A stretch of DNA of 64,000 nt from Selaginella tamariscina (taxonomy: Eukaryota > Streptophyta > Lycopodiopsida > Selaginellales > Selaginellaceae), in NCBI GenBank assembly GCA_003024785.1, contig PUQB01000512.1, positions 1 through 64,000 on the forward strand, in the 5' to 3' direction. Position numbers and translations under genes: made by a program. This document shows, piece by piece, positions 27,940 through 40,550 of this stretch (positions are counted from its first letter, which is position 1; every line of letters begins with the position of its first letter). The notes below the pieces were generated by a model that had not been told where the DNA came from, did not search any database, and saw nothing but the letters and a program-made list of their open reading frames with translations.

Positions 27940-30900
27940 TTACATAATTCACACTAATTATTCCATTAACAATTGAAATTAAAACTACATATTATAAGAG
28001 ATTTTATTCAATATAACTTATATTAGTTTAGATACTTCAATCACACTTCTTAATCCAATTAGTTCATTAGTTAATATTAAAATTAGAACTCACATATTAC
28101 ATAAAAGAATGGAAATGAGGTAAAACCCTTGTATCAGAGTTTTATTGGTAGTCTTTCGTACTTAACATTGTTTGTGTAGCCCAAAATATGTTATGCCGTA
28201 GTGAGTTTAAGTCAATTCAATTTAATGGCCATTTACATATTATTCATTAAAAAAGGGTCAACACATATTAGAAGGAACATCGAATCTCAATATCACCAAA
28301 TAAAATAGGGTTAACACATGTTATAGCACTTAAAAAGAACATCACATCTCAAAATCATTTGTCTTCTATTAGGGCAATGCATTAATACACCTTTATAAGT
28401 TGGCGATAAATGTTAAGTGATTAAATTTTCATTTCATACCATTCATTTTAAATCAAAAAGTCTGAATAACTCATTTTAAATAAAGAAACTTTAACTATTC
28501 ATTTTTTAATATAAAAACACTTATATAAAAAATACATAATTATTGCATTAGAAAATTTGTAATGGTGTATTAGCAAATTGGCTGTAACTACTTTACTTAT
28601 TGAAGATAGACTAGATTAGTAAGTGTTGTAGCATATTAAATTAGTAAATATTATATAATAAGGTATAAAAGGTATAAACAAATTATTCATTAGTGGTATG
28701 CCTCATGATAATAAATAGACCCAAGATTTATTAGAGAGGCACTTTGTCGCCTAGTGGTGTTTTATTTTTTTAATAATTCAAATTTGGATGGTATCAGCCA
28801 AGTTTATAGATTATTACTTTTTTTTTTACGTTTGTTCTTTGATTTCATTTTAGAATTACTGTTGCATTAGCCAAAATGGGAAATGATAAAAATAAAATTG
28901 AGGATTTATATAATGAGAATCTCATTATTGATTTATAAATGTGTGATATAATGCAGTAGACAAAATGTTGGATAATGGTATTTTAAAAAGTCTTTTATCT
29001 TGAATTACAAGTTGATCAATAATGGACATATAATGATGCAATGACTTATTTAAGAAGATTGATAAATTTTATGATGTTAATGAGAAGGTAAAAACATCAT
29101 GATGCAAATGATATTGAGTAAATAGAAACATATAATTTGACTAAAGACATATGCAAGTGAATTGCTAACACTATCTATTGTAAGTTACAAATTGGTGAGT
29201 TTGGAGAAGAATACATTCACAAGATTAAAGGTATAGGATAAGTTAGAAGCATGTAGATGGAGATATAAAAATCTTTGTTTGCTGTGGCGATGCTTTGAGG
29301 TATTTTATTATATTTAGATAATGTTAAAGCTAACTTGAAAGCAAGAAGTGTTCAAATCTGGATGTAGTAATATTAATTATTAAAGAGAGTTGAAAATAAA
29401 GAAAGCTTGAGGGAAATAAAATTTAATAAGTACAAATAATGGTATAAAGATAGCTTTAATTGCCAAATTTAAGAAACAAGAATATAAGCTCGAATTGTTG
29501 TTCCATGGGAATAGTTAAACATTGTTAAACATGTGGATCTTTTGATTTATTAAAGTGCGAAGACTGTTGAGCAACGTGAACGAGAAGAGAAAAATATAAA
29601 AAGTCTTAACAAATTATAATACAATGATAAGGATGTACATATCGAGACTCTTGAAGATATGATTGAAAATGCACATGCTAACTTAGTTATTAAAGTTGAA
29701 TATGCAAGTAATTTTTGATGGTATAATAATTACCATACAATGGTAGTTAAGAAAGATTGATTTGTTTGATTGCATGAATATAAATCTTTGTGTAGTACAA
29801 ATAATAAATAATGACGATCAAATTTTAATTAATGGTATAAGAACTATGTTTATAAATAAATATGAATGAATAATTGAGGAGTATTTTTTACATTGAAATT
29901 AACTCAAATTTACTTTTAATTGCTAAGTTGTTTAATGTTGATTTTTATATAAATTTTCATTAAGTAAGTATTTATTTAACATACTTATTATTAAAGCAAA
30001 TCGTATTAATGATATGTACATGTTGATTAAGGAAGGATTTCACAATAATTAAGAATGACATTAAGTAAGCAAGATTTAATTATTTTGACTATGGCATTAT
30101 CAATTAGGACATGTGCTAGTGAGGATCATATTTATTAATTAATTAAATTGTCTGAAAGATTTGGTACCTCGTGGAATGTGTGATGATTATGTATTAGGTA
30201 AATGATGCATTTGCCTTTACTAAATAATTTAGGAGAACAAGTTAATGAGATTAATTCACATGAATATATAAGAACCTTTTAATACGTTGTTAACATCTAG
30301 AGATAAATATTTTTAATCAGTACTTTTTTACCTTATATAGTTTACACTAATTAATCTATAAATAATTGAGATTAGAATTACATATTATATTAAAGGAATT
30401 ATACAAGAGATCTTAGTTGCATTAGTTTATATTTTTCATTAATTCAATTAGTTTATTAATTGAGATTAGAACCTACATATTGTATAAAAGGATGGGGATG
30501 AAATAAAAACCTTGTATCAATAATTTTTTGTAATTTGTATTATCTATGTAGCTTAAAATATGTTATGTCATAATAGTTTTGAGTCAATTCAATGCCCATT
30601 TATATATTAATCATTAAAGAGCGTAAACACATATTACAATATCTAAAAAGAACATATTAAATTTCAATATCACTAAATCAAAAAGATTAACACATATTAT
30701 AACATTTAAAAGGAACACATGATCTCAAAATCATGCTTTTTTGTTTAAAAAGCGATGCACTGGTACATCTTATAAGTTGCCGAATGGTTTCATTTTAAAA
30801 TTTAAAATATACTATTCATTTTAAATCAGAAAATCTGAACAACTCGTCTTAAATAAAAAGAATTTAACCATTCATTGTGTAATGTAGAAACACTTATATA

Positions 30901-30965
30901 AAAACACCACAGTTGCTGCATTAAAAAATTTATAACGGTGTATTAATAAATTGGCTGTAACCACA
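27940..30965 (+). mobile_element. ancient decayed LTR retrotransposon, probably Ty1/copia
   Basis: Two diverged direct repeats of about 650 bases (about 27940-28600 and 30330-30965) flank a highly AT-rich interior. A tRNA-iMet-type primer-binding sequence, TGGTATCAGCC, lies at 28789-28799 after the left repeat. The interior has only faint gag-like sequence on the plus strand. Broken throughout, with far more than ten breaks; LTR divergence suggests an old insertion. A third copy of the LTR sequence is at about 45385-45965. Confidence 0.5.
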
Positions 30966-31243
30966 CTCAACTCACATGTAGATAGATGTGAGTCAATAAA
31001 GGGTGTCACTGTCTCCATAAATGTTTTTTTCTGGAGGACTAGTAGCTCTCACCGGAGAGGACTGCCGCCCGTTAGGGGACACTGGTGCACCGACGAAGGA
31101 TATTCATTGAAGAGAGAGCCCCGTTATGATGATGCTTAGTGCTGTGTGATTTGCGCAATCAAATCATTACGGAGGAAACAATATGGCTTTGTAATTTGAT
31201 TAAGGATATCACATGCAGTAACAAGAATGATTTTCTGAGCAAA

Positions 31244-32577
31244 TTAAGTACATCTTAGTCTAGTTTCATTATGTTTAAGAAAGTGGAGTAAAATACTGTA
31301 AAGTGAATTAATGGCTGACATCGTAATAAACCTTGGTTGAGAAAGTTTCTTTCTTTCAGTGCGTCCGATCCAGCGCGTCAAATTTGTTTGCGGAAGCAGA
31401 TTGAATATACGTACAACATCCAGCTGACGTGTTTCGCTCATTCACTTCCACATCAGTGCAGCCATTGCCTGAAAAGAACTTACCATCTTCACATGTTGAC
31501 ATAGTTTCTCACTTTATAATTGCCCAATCCTGGGAAAGGTCGCCAGCAGCATATGGAAGCATTCTCTACTACACCAAGGTTGAAGATAGGTGGATTTGAG
31601 AGAGCCAATCCTCTATGGAGTTCAGACCACGACTGCATGAACTGGAATGCAGAGCGACCATCCACCATAGTTTCTGAAACAGAGTAACCGAGTGGAGGCA
31701 AACCTTGTCATCTTTTATAGTTGAGCAGTATGTGACATTAGCTTTTGTAATACAGTAATTGCAAATATAGAGAAGGGTTACGTAGATACGTTTACAACCA
31801 CCGTCAAAAATTAGGAATTTATCCCGTGGAACCAGCGAAAATTGAAACCTTGCACTCAAACGTTCAAGGGTTATCACCTTTCTACCTTAGAATATCACCC
31901 TTCTAGTTTTGATTATCTAGAATATCACTTTTCTAACTTTTTTAATATAATGTTGAAAGGACTTTCAAAAAATTTAAACATTCTAAATACACTTACATTA
32001 TAAAATTTAAACATTCTAAATACACATACATCATAAAATTTTACTTTTTTATGCAAGGTTGAAAAGCATTTGAAGGATCACAACTTTCAATTTTCAACCT
32101 TGAAAATGCCTAGAAATGCAAAATTGAGACCAGCTGAGCCTCAATTTCGCATTACTAGGCATTTTCAAGCCTGACAAGAATGAAACCGTCAATAAGCAGG
32201 TAAAGGTACATATTTCAAGCCTGAAAGATGAAGTAGAGTTATACTGGAGCCTTGCTTCCGTGGTAGCTACGTGAAGCGGGATTCCTTGGTCATTGCAGTT
32301 GACCTGATTTTTTAAGAGCATCTACAACGAACGTCTTTGAAATCGGAAATGCTGGACTTGTAGTAGTAGACTTGCTTGGCGTACGTATTTCCAGATTGGA
32401 AAGCAACCACAAGCAAGGCTGGGCAGTTGGAACTGCTGGTACAACGGTGGTACTTGTCTGTACTTGCACTTTGAACAACCGTATTTGCCAATAATACAAG
32501 CTGAATGGCTGAGTGAATATATTCACTCGCATGGAACGGTTTTCTCGTGGGGGGATCTCGATAAGTATAAACGGCAT
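31244..32577 (-). pseudogene. BAHD acyltransferase remnant, copy A
   Basis: HCT-like BAHD acyltransferase fragment. An ATG at 32577 opens a frame; an inner Met begins MRVNIFTQ. Recognisable parts are VQTSTTVVPAVPTAQPCLWL (N-terminal substrate strand), VVDALKKS and, after a spliced region, LGYSVSETMVDGRSAFQFMQ with SWSELHRGLALSNPPIFNLG. The usual HxxxDG reads E-T-M-V-D-G, so Glu replaces the catalytic His. The C-terminal half with the DFGWG motif is not present here. Several frame changes. It is divergent to a UGT fragment at 33425. Confidence 0.8.
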
Positions 32578-33424
32578 TTAGACGGTTGGTCGATTAAACC
32601 GTAGTGTAGCTGTCTAAACGGAACAGACCGACACACTACATTATCTCCATACCCTGTAAATTTTTTTGCTGGCACGTTCAGTGTTAAACTGTTGAACACT
32701 TTTATTTATAAACTTAAGTTTAGATATATAATAGTGTGACTGCATTGACTTGAATGCAACAATGAGCTGGTTTTAGTTTATCCACGAAAACTCATAAAGA
32801 GTTCCTGATTTAGAAATGAACCATGCAACTGCAGCATTGACATTAAAAACATAAACATTGTTTAAAGTCTAGTATGGCAGCTGCTGACTTTGATGTATGA
32901 TGCAAGTCTTCCAGCACCAGCTATAAGAATTAACCAGCTATAATAATGCCAATGCATGTATGGTTCAATTATCCATAAAGTCCACGTTCTAATTCATTCG
33001 CTGGAGACAATAATACAAGCCGAAAGAAAATCTCTATATTCTATATAAACTACAATATAATATTCAATAAATCTTACTCACATAATTAACATAAACAATA
33101 GTGTGTGTCTTAATGTATGTAAGCATTATAAAGAACAGTAACACAAAATGTATAAGAAATAATTACAAAATTACAAAATATATATTAATAATGATAACTA
33201 GTTATAAAATTTATACAAGTAATATTATATTCGGAACTCACTAACCTAATACATAATTATTAATTTTCTTTCGTTCAGCATTGCCTTTTGCCACCTATTT
33301 GTTGCTGAAATTAGCTTGATAAAGACTCCTGCAAGATCTGGGTAAGGAAGCATTTAAAATGGCAGCACGCAGCATCTACACAACGATGGCTGGAACCAAT
33401 GAAGTGAGGCTGATACATGGACAT
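32578..33424. promoter_or_regulatory. conserved divergent BAHD-UGT spacer, copy A
   Basis: Shares long stretches with the spacers at 41940-43238 and 47640-48519. Conserved items include GTTTAGATATATAA (32718-32731) and CCATGCAACTGCAGCATTGA with its flanks. It probably held the promoters of both genes. Confidence 0.55.
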
Positions 33425-33520
33425 AGTGCTTTGACCATCTCCCAACTTGTAAACTCATGGTGGATGGTCGGGTCAAGGTTGACACGAGGGTTCGTGAGAA
33501 GAGAGAAGTGGCTGCCAACC
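33425..33520 (+). pseudogene. UGT fragment, copy A
   Basis: TTTGACCATCTCCCAACTTG and the following bases match the UGT coding sequence just after the PSPG box (FDHLPTC...VDG), then the REEVAA region with an internal gap. Only about 95 bases remain. Confidence 0.75.
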
Positions 33521-33590
33521 AAAGCTCCAGGAATTAGTACACATGCCTACCGTGGTGGCCTTAATTATTTAATAATAATTTATTAATTAA

Positions 33591-34149
33591 TGAATTTTAA
33601 TTTAATTATTATTCTTAATTTAATGTTTTAAGTTTATCTTTAAGTTGAATTCTTAATTTAATTGTGGTGAGTTTATATTTAAACTCCTAAACTAAGCTTA
33701 ACTATAATTACTATTCTTGTATTATGCACGTTGTAACTAAAATGGGCACTATACATGAAAATGGAAATATAAAATAAATTGCTAATTAATACTTAAGTTT
33801 TAATTATTAATTAATTATTTAATTAATATAATTAAGCCTTAAATATTAATTAATTAACAAATTAATCCTTCAATAACCTTACTTAATAAGGAATATTTTT
33901 AAAATATCTTAAGATATTCATATTATTCTTCATTGTAAAAATAGTTTACAATAATTAAAAATACTATCAAACATAATTACAAATAAAATCATTTCCTTAT
34001 CAACCTGTTAATCTATTTATAAATGTTTTCTCCTTAACAATACATAGAAATCTCCTTATTTTGTTTAAGTCATCACTTTCCGAATTAATCGAATCATTTT
34101 GGTCAATATCTTTATGTTGTTCCCATCATCTAACACTCTCACGAATGCA
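33591..34149. other. A/T-rich spacer
   Basis: TTAATTAA-type runs and a TTAAGTTTA-rich stretch. No gene, RNA or mobile-element signal is seen. Confidence 0.4.
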
Positions 34150-36110
34150 GTTAGGAGTTGCCATTTTTGTTAATACATAAGCTGTGATAAGAACAGGAGT
34201 GCATAAAGGTTTTTAAAAATGATGTTCCTTAAGAATAATATTGTAAGCGCCGGTTGCTCTCCTTTATTTATAAAATTTAAAATCAAAGAAAGAAAAGCGT
34301 CAGTATGTTTATATGGTGGATATTGCTCACAAAAGTTTTTGAGATTTTTCTTTCTGAACATGTATCCAAGTAGTTCACTAGCTCATCCATGGTATTAATA
34401 TCAGAATATGGGTAAAGTGATTGGATGGATACAAGCAATGTTTTGGTTGAGCATAGCCTTTTGAGGAGAGTTGTTACCATAAGATATGTGCGTTCTTCAT
34501 TATCCTTAACTGATTGATCTCCAATGAAGCCAATTAATATTTCATTCTTGAAGAAGTATGGCTTGCTTTCCTTTCTTATATCGTAAATTCGAGAGGTTTA
34601 TAACATATTTGGTCAAAAATCCAATATTTACGAATCACCTCTTTGCAACACTACAATGTTTCTTAAGTAAATTCAGTAGTGGTGTCAAGTTGTGAATCTG
34701 CATGCATGATCAAATCCCACAAGTGCACCCATCTCCTTAAGCTTTTGAAAGAGATGGTCCAACCTGGGCAAAAATAATATCATATCAAAATTTTACCATG
34801 ACAAGGAATGAAATCTCCTTGTTTGATTCTTTTTTTCTATTCTTGGGCTTGTTAATGAAGCAAAACACCATTGACATCCAATAACAGAATATGACCATGG
34901 GTAACAAGGGGTAACATTGCCTCTCGAATGCTTTGTAACTCACTTGTTTGGTCCTTTCACATTTATCTATTGACGCTATATTGTTCCATATCCTTGTACT
35001 CATCCTTACAAGATTTAAATATTATAGGCGTTGAAGAAAGTGAGTTAGGAACTAAAGGCAATAGAAATGGTGATGCAAAAATTGAAGTGGTCCCATGGTA
35101 AGGATGTTTGAGCTGCATTATTATCCATTTCTTACATGAACTTTGTCATTCCTGACATGTGGCACACAAGAAATTTTTGCCAAACCCCTCTCTTACCTCA
35201 TGCAATGTTGAAAATCCATGTGATGCTGCCCAGATCTTCCATTGGTTCATCCATTGGACAAGTATTCATCGTCTGTCACATGCAAATATTTGCTGATCTC
35301 TTCATATGTTAAAGCCGAGGTCCAACCCAGTTTGTGACAGTGTATTCCCAACCACTCTTAAAGTGCTTGATCGTCTTTAGCTTTATTGCCTTGAGATGAA
35401 AAGGAGAGGTGAGGCTGCTGTTGTTAATCTGTAGTTTTCCATTAATCACCAAATCAGTTAAAGACATTCATCTCCTCCATCATTGTTCCATTTAAATGCT
35501 TCAACCATGTGAGCTTGAAATCGTTGTTTACATCCTTTGTAAATTGAATTGACTTAGTCTTTGCCGTCTCACTGGGTTTCTTTGCAAACTTCTCCGGGGG
35601 CTCTCCTTCACTTGTTTGTTTCTTCTTCAAGTTCCTTTTATGAATGATTTCATAATCCCCACCCATTTTGGTAAAGACTTTGTCCTCGGGTAAGAAATCA
35701 ACATCATCAAAAAAGATGTTTCCACATGGGCAAAATCAACTACTACAATTTTTTTAGCTCTCTAAAAATAAAATAAAACAGATTAATATACTGGCGAGAT
35801 AAATCACGCCAAGACAATTACTTACCCAGTATCCAGAATTGTTCTTTCCTTGCAGTAGTCTTTGTGGTCGCCCAGATTTTCCCACATGGATTGCGTGTGT
35901 TTGAACTTCTTCCATATTTTGTTGTTGTAGTGGTTGGTGCAGCAGCATCCCATTCCCGCCAATAGCTTATGGTATTGCTCGGTTGTGAAATTTAGCTTAG
36001 CTAAAAATGCCAATTTTTTTGTCAGCTTCTCATAGGTATGCTCGAAAAGTTTTGTTGCTATCGTTCCTTTATTGTGTTCATCGAGAAGTCGTTGGGCTGC
36101 CATTATCATG
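34150..36110 (-). pseudogene. decayed gene with a possible Myb/SANT-like domain
   Basis: Not firmly recognised. The best-preserved exon is 36109-35822: a helix-rich segment (MAAQRLLDEHNKGTIATKLF ... LTKKLAFLAKLNFTTEQYHKL ... WKKFKHTQSMWENL) ending at a good donor TGG|GTAAGT. Spacing of Trp and basic residues resembles Myb/SANT-like trihelix domains found in plant regulators and in DNA-transposon companion proteins (weak inference). A second exon-like frame (35715-35454) is Lys-rich and ends LKHLNGTMMEEMNVFN. Further downstream, to 34150, only short frames with many stops are seen. Confidence 0.3.
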
Positions 36111-36690
36111 TGCTAGGCTCTAATAATGTAATACCTGATTGATTTTTTTATTTTTGGTTTTGAATCTTCATGATTTGTTCTGGTGTTGTCACCCACATAT
36201 CTCAGCGTCTTTCTTTCTTTCATAGTATTGACACAAAACAGCATTATATGGATTGTGTAATAATTATCGTCCTTCATCTTCTTCATGAGCTCAGTTACAC
36301 ATTCCTAGTTGAGTGGCATGTAATTGAGTTTGGGTTAACGCTACAATACTTAACCCTACACTTGTAAATCCTATCATCTAACATCATTTTCTTGTGGATT
36401 ATTATAGCATGGGATGCCACAAGTGCAAATGACAAAATGAACAGATGATTTTCTTATGCGATCAGAATCAACATGTGTAAGCCTCGACTATAGCTGTTCT
36501 AATGTTCTTGGCACACTCTTCTAGCTCCCAAAGATTCCTAAACAAATTGAACGTGATTTGTAAAGAACTGAGGACCGAGCCATCCTCTCAATCTCCCTAA
36601 TGATGTTGATGTGTTCTTCTTCAATAAGAAGAGGAACAATTGCTTCATTTGTGGATGTTCTGTATTATGAAGTAATATCTACTGAGAATA
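36111..36690. other. spacer between the Myb-like remnant and the copia fossil
   Basis: No convincing coding signal on either strand; moderately AT-rich. Confidence 0.35.
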
Positions 36691-39600
36691 CACCATACCA
36701 AATTGAGAGAGAAGAGATTGCACATAGTGTTGCTGGTGAATCTTCAAAGTCCCAGCTTATATCCCTCAATTTGTAGGCCCAAGAACTCTTCACCTCTCCC
36801 ATGTCTTCATCCGAAACCGTTGTGCCAAACTTGCTTTCAACCTGCCAATCCCGTCTTCATCACCTCCAGTGATGAAAAGATCATCCACATACAGGGCAAC
36901 AATGATCCGTCCACGACCAACTCCCGCACATAGACATTGGAATCACTGTGTGTTCTCCGAAAGCCTTGTCGACGCAAAGCTTCATCAAACTTCTGTACCA
37001 CACCCGAGAAGCTTGCTTGAGACCATACAAGGCCTTGTTAAGGCGCCAGGCTCGAGCTGTGTCCCCATGCCGGAAAGCCTAGGGGAATGCGCATGAAGAT
37101 CTCCTCATGCAAATCCCCATGCAAGAACGCGGTCTTCACATCCATCTGGTGCACTTGCCACCTCCTGGCGTTAGCAAGTGCCAAGAGTGCCGGACACTAG
37201 GCAACTTCACCACAGGCGAAAATGTCTCCTCATAGTCAACTCCTCGCACCTGGGTGAAGCCTTTTGCCACGAGTCTAGCTTTGTGTCTGACATCCCCAGT
37301 CAGGGGATCCACTGTCCGTTTGAAGACCCACTTGTAGTCAACAAGTCGACGTTGGTGTGGGGCAGCACACTCCTCGAATGTGCAATTCTGCACTTGTGCA
37401 TCCACTTCGTCCTGAATGGCCCGCTTCCACTCAAGAGACTCCGCTCCGGTCACCGCATCTTCAAAGGTGGAGGGAACCTTCTCATCCACAAACATGCACA
37501 TCTCGGCTTCCTCATCAAGTAGAGAAGTGGCATCTTCCAACACCTTGCGAGAAGGCACTCTCGTGCGTGGTCTGTCTGGAGCTACCACAGGATCCGGCAT
37601 GCCCCGCCGGCAGGGACATGAGGAGGCCGATCAACCTGCTGCTTGGCTGCTCAGGTGCCAGCTGCTCATGAACATCAACTGGTTGCTCCGGCTGTGCCTG
37701 CCGCTCAGGCTGTTCAGGTGCCAGCTGCTCATGGACATCAGCATCACCTTGATCACCTCGAGCATCACCTGGCAGTTGCTCCCCCAGGGCATCAAGGCCA
37801 TGGTCTTCCCCTACGTCCACAAAACCAACTGGGATTAGGGGAGCCAACAAGTCATCGTCAATGAAGGAGTCCACAAGTTGTTCCGTGGAACGACACCATG
37901 TGAGGTCATCCTCAACAAACACCACATCTGTGCTGATGATGGTGCATTTGTCCACCGGGTTCCATAGCCTGTATGCTTTCGACGCCGTTCATCATCTTGT
38001 GCATAGCCAACAAAGATCAACTTCTGGCTCTTGGGGTCCAGCTTCTTCCGCAGCTGGTCAGGAATATGGGCATACGTGTGCAACCAAACACCCTGAGATG
38101 GGATACATCAGGCTTCAGACCCGTCCATGCTTCCTCAGGTGTTTGCCTTTCAATGCCACAGTTGGCAACCGGTTCTGAACATGCATGGCTACCGCAATAG
38201 CCTCCTGCCAAAACTCCTTGCCCAAATGTGCATGAGCAAGAAGGCTGTGCGCTGCATTCACCAGCGTCGGTTCTTCCTCTCAGCCACGCCATTCTGTTGG
38301 GAGGTGTACCGGGTGGTGACGTGGTGTTGAATACCGGCATTCCGACACAACTCTTGCATGGTGGAGTTAAGGTATTCCTTGCCACCGTCCGTGCGCAAGG
38401 CCTTAAGCTTCTTGCCAACTTGAGTTTCCGCAGCTCTGTACACGAAGGCCTCCACCATCTCATTTTTACGACGTAGGAAGAAAAGTTTGGTGAGGCGACT
38501 GAAGTCATCAATGAACGTAAGAACGTAACGTGCGCCAAAATGACTCGGGACGTCCATGGGCCCACAAGGTCGGAGTGCACCAGCTCCAAGAGCTCTGAAG
38601 AGCGGTGCTTTGAAGATCCAAAACTTCGGCGATGATGTTTGCCCAACACACATGACTCACAAAATGCATGTGAAAAACGGCCTCAGATCCAGCCCTTCCA
38701 CCATGCAGTTGGACACAAGCTCGTGCAGTGCCTTGTGATTTGCATGACCCAACCGGCAATGCCACAAATAGGCATCTGCACCAACGACGTTCTCAGCGGC
38801 TAGCAAGATGAGGGTGTGAGAGAATCTCATACAAGTTTCCACACCTGGCGTGGAGAACTTTCCTCCCAGTCACACGGAAATCCAACTTGTCATATAAATC
38901 TGCACCATGACTAGTAAACACGATCGACTTCCCGTCGTCACACAACCTTGCCACCGACATAAGGTTTTTCTGCATGCCTGGGACGTGCAAGGCGTCTTTG
39001 AACATCATCTCCCCACCGTCCTGAAGTGGGAGTGTCAAAGTGCCTCGACCAGCAATGTCCAATCGGGCATTGTTCCCCAACACCACACCACTACTTCTTT
39101 GAACTGGGATATACTGTTCAAACATCAACTTGTTATTAGTCATGAGGCTAGTACAACCTGAATCAAGCACCCAAGTGCATCTTCCCTGCTCTCAGCATTG
39201 AGGGACTCCTCCACTATGAAGGACTCTTCTTCCCATTCACCTTCTTCACTTTCAACACCGACATTAGCCTTCCCATCTGCATGGGGGCAGTCCCTACCCC
39301 AGTGTCCAAACCCTCGGCATATCTTGCATTGGTCATGGCCAAGCCGACCTTCTCGTCCTCGACCCTGCGTCCTCGTGCACCCTTCTCCGGTTCCCCTTTG
39401 AAAGCTGCTCGTCCACGTCCACCTCGGCCAGCCCAAGCATTGCCTGAACCGTGGGCTAGAGGCGGCAAGGGTGCAACAGCATCACGCCCAGCCAGCTCAT
39501 GCTTGGGAACCCGTCGCTTGGCATACATGACTTCATGCAAAGCATTGGTTTTGGCCTTCTCCTTGCGGAGCAAGGCTGTGGCCACAAGCTTGGCCACCGC

Positions 39601-40550
39601 CGTTTCAAATGTGAGATTGTCCTCACGATTAAGAGCCTCGACATCCCTGTCCCACTGAGCAGGGAGGGATCGGTAGAGCTTCACCTTTTGCATGGAATCC
39701 GGATGATATGCTCGTCCCCTTGAGCAGCAAGTTCAGCAAAGAGCCGACTCAGCTTGTCCACATGCTCCTGCATGTCTCCATCTTCGTAGACACAAGCCTC
39801 AAGCTCCGAGTGGATCCGCATGACTTCCATATCGGTCTTTTTCCCGTAGGTGTCCGACAACCACTTCCAAACTTCAGCAGGGGACTTGTCAGTATCCACC
39901 TTGAGCATAATCCCCGGCTGAGGTAAGTGCAGATGCAGCCCACGCGTGCTCAGCCGCACTTTCCACTCTTGATGGATTCTAAGGGTCTCATTGGAGTTGC
40001 CCTCCAGCGGCTCCGGGTCAGTCCCACGGACGAGCCCAAAAACTCCTTTGACACGAAGCCGAGTCTCCAACAACTTCTTCCATAACAGAAAGTTCTGCCC
40101 CTTGAACACAAAGGGCTTGCTCCCACATGAGCTTCCAAAGGAATCCTTACCAGATTCAGCCATGGCCTCCCATAGGCTACATTACACATTGATCCTTACC
40201 AAATTCGGTCATGGCCTCCACTAGGCTATATTACACATTGATCCTTACCAATTCAGTCATGACCTTCCACTAGGCTACATTACACATTAATCCTTATCAG
40301 ATTCGATCATGGCCTTCCATTAGGTTACATTACACATTAATCCTTGCCCAGATCGGAAGAGCTCTAATACCATGTTCATAATTAAATCACGGCCGCACCA
40401 AAATTAAACATCAATCCTGGCGGATAATACGCGCTGCACAACGACTCACATTCATGCTCACGAAGAACCCTAAAACAGGGTCCAAACCCTAGTATATTGG
40501 AGCATCAGGTTTATGTCTCACCAGGCAAGGAGATATCTCCCTGCTTCTGC
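36690..40550 (-). mobile_element. Ty1/copia retrotransposon fossil inserted in BAHD copy C
   Basis: Minus-strand order: LTR (about 40373-40550, ending at 40373), primer-binding site TGGTATTAGAGC (40361-40372, tRNA-iMet type), leader with about 60-bp tandem repeats, gag (from about 40163) with a CCHC zinc knuckle (CKICRGFGHWGRDCPH), aspartic protease (MLDSGCTSLM), GAG-pre-integrase (WHCRLGHANHKAL), integrase core and reverse transcriptase ending near 36690. It is much more GC-rich than its surroundings. Incomplete and broken in roughly ten places. Only one LTR is seen, so age cannot be taken from an LTR pair; its base composition suggests it is younger than the 28-31 kb element. Confidence 0.9.
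40163..40350. repeat. approximately 60-bp tandem repeat in the copia leader
   Basis: Four imperfect units, each with a CTAGGCTACATTACACATTG-like core, then ATCCTTACCA and an ATG-containing segment on the minus strand. The first unit overlaps the gag start, so the gag start context has been multiplied upstream. Confidence 0.8.

Larger units (their letters stand above)
30330..33590. repeat. 3.2-kb direct repeat, copy A
   Basis: Matches about 45385-48660 in the same orientation across an LTR fragment, a BAHD remnant, the divergent spacer and a UGT fragment. The copies differ by scattered substitutions and many small indels, and appear roughly 90 percent alike by eye. Confidence 0.85.
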
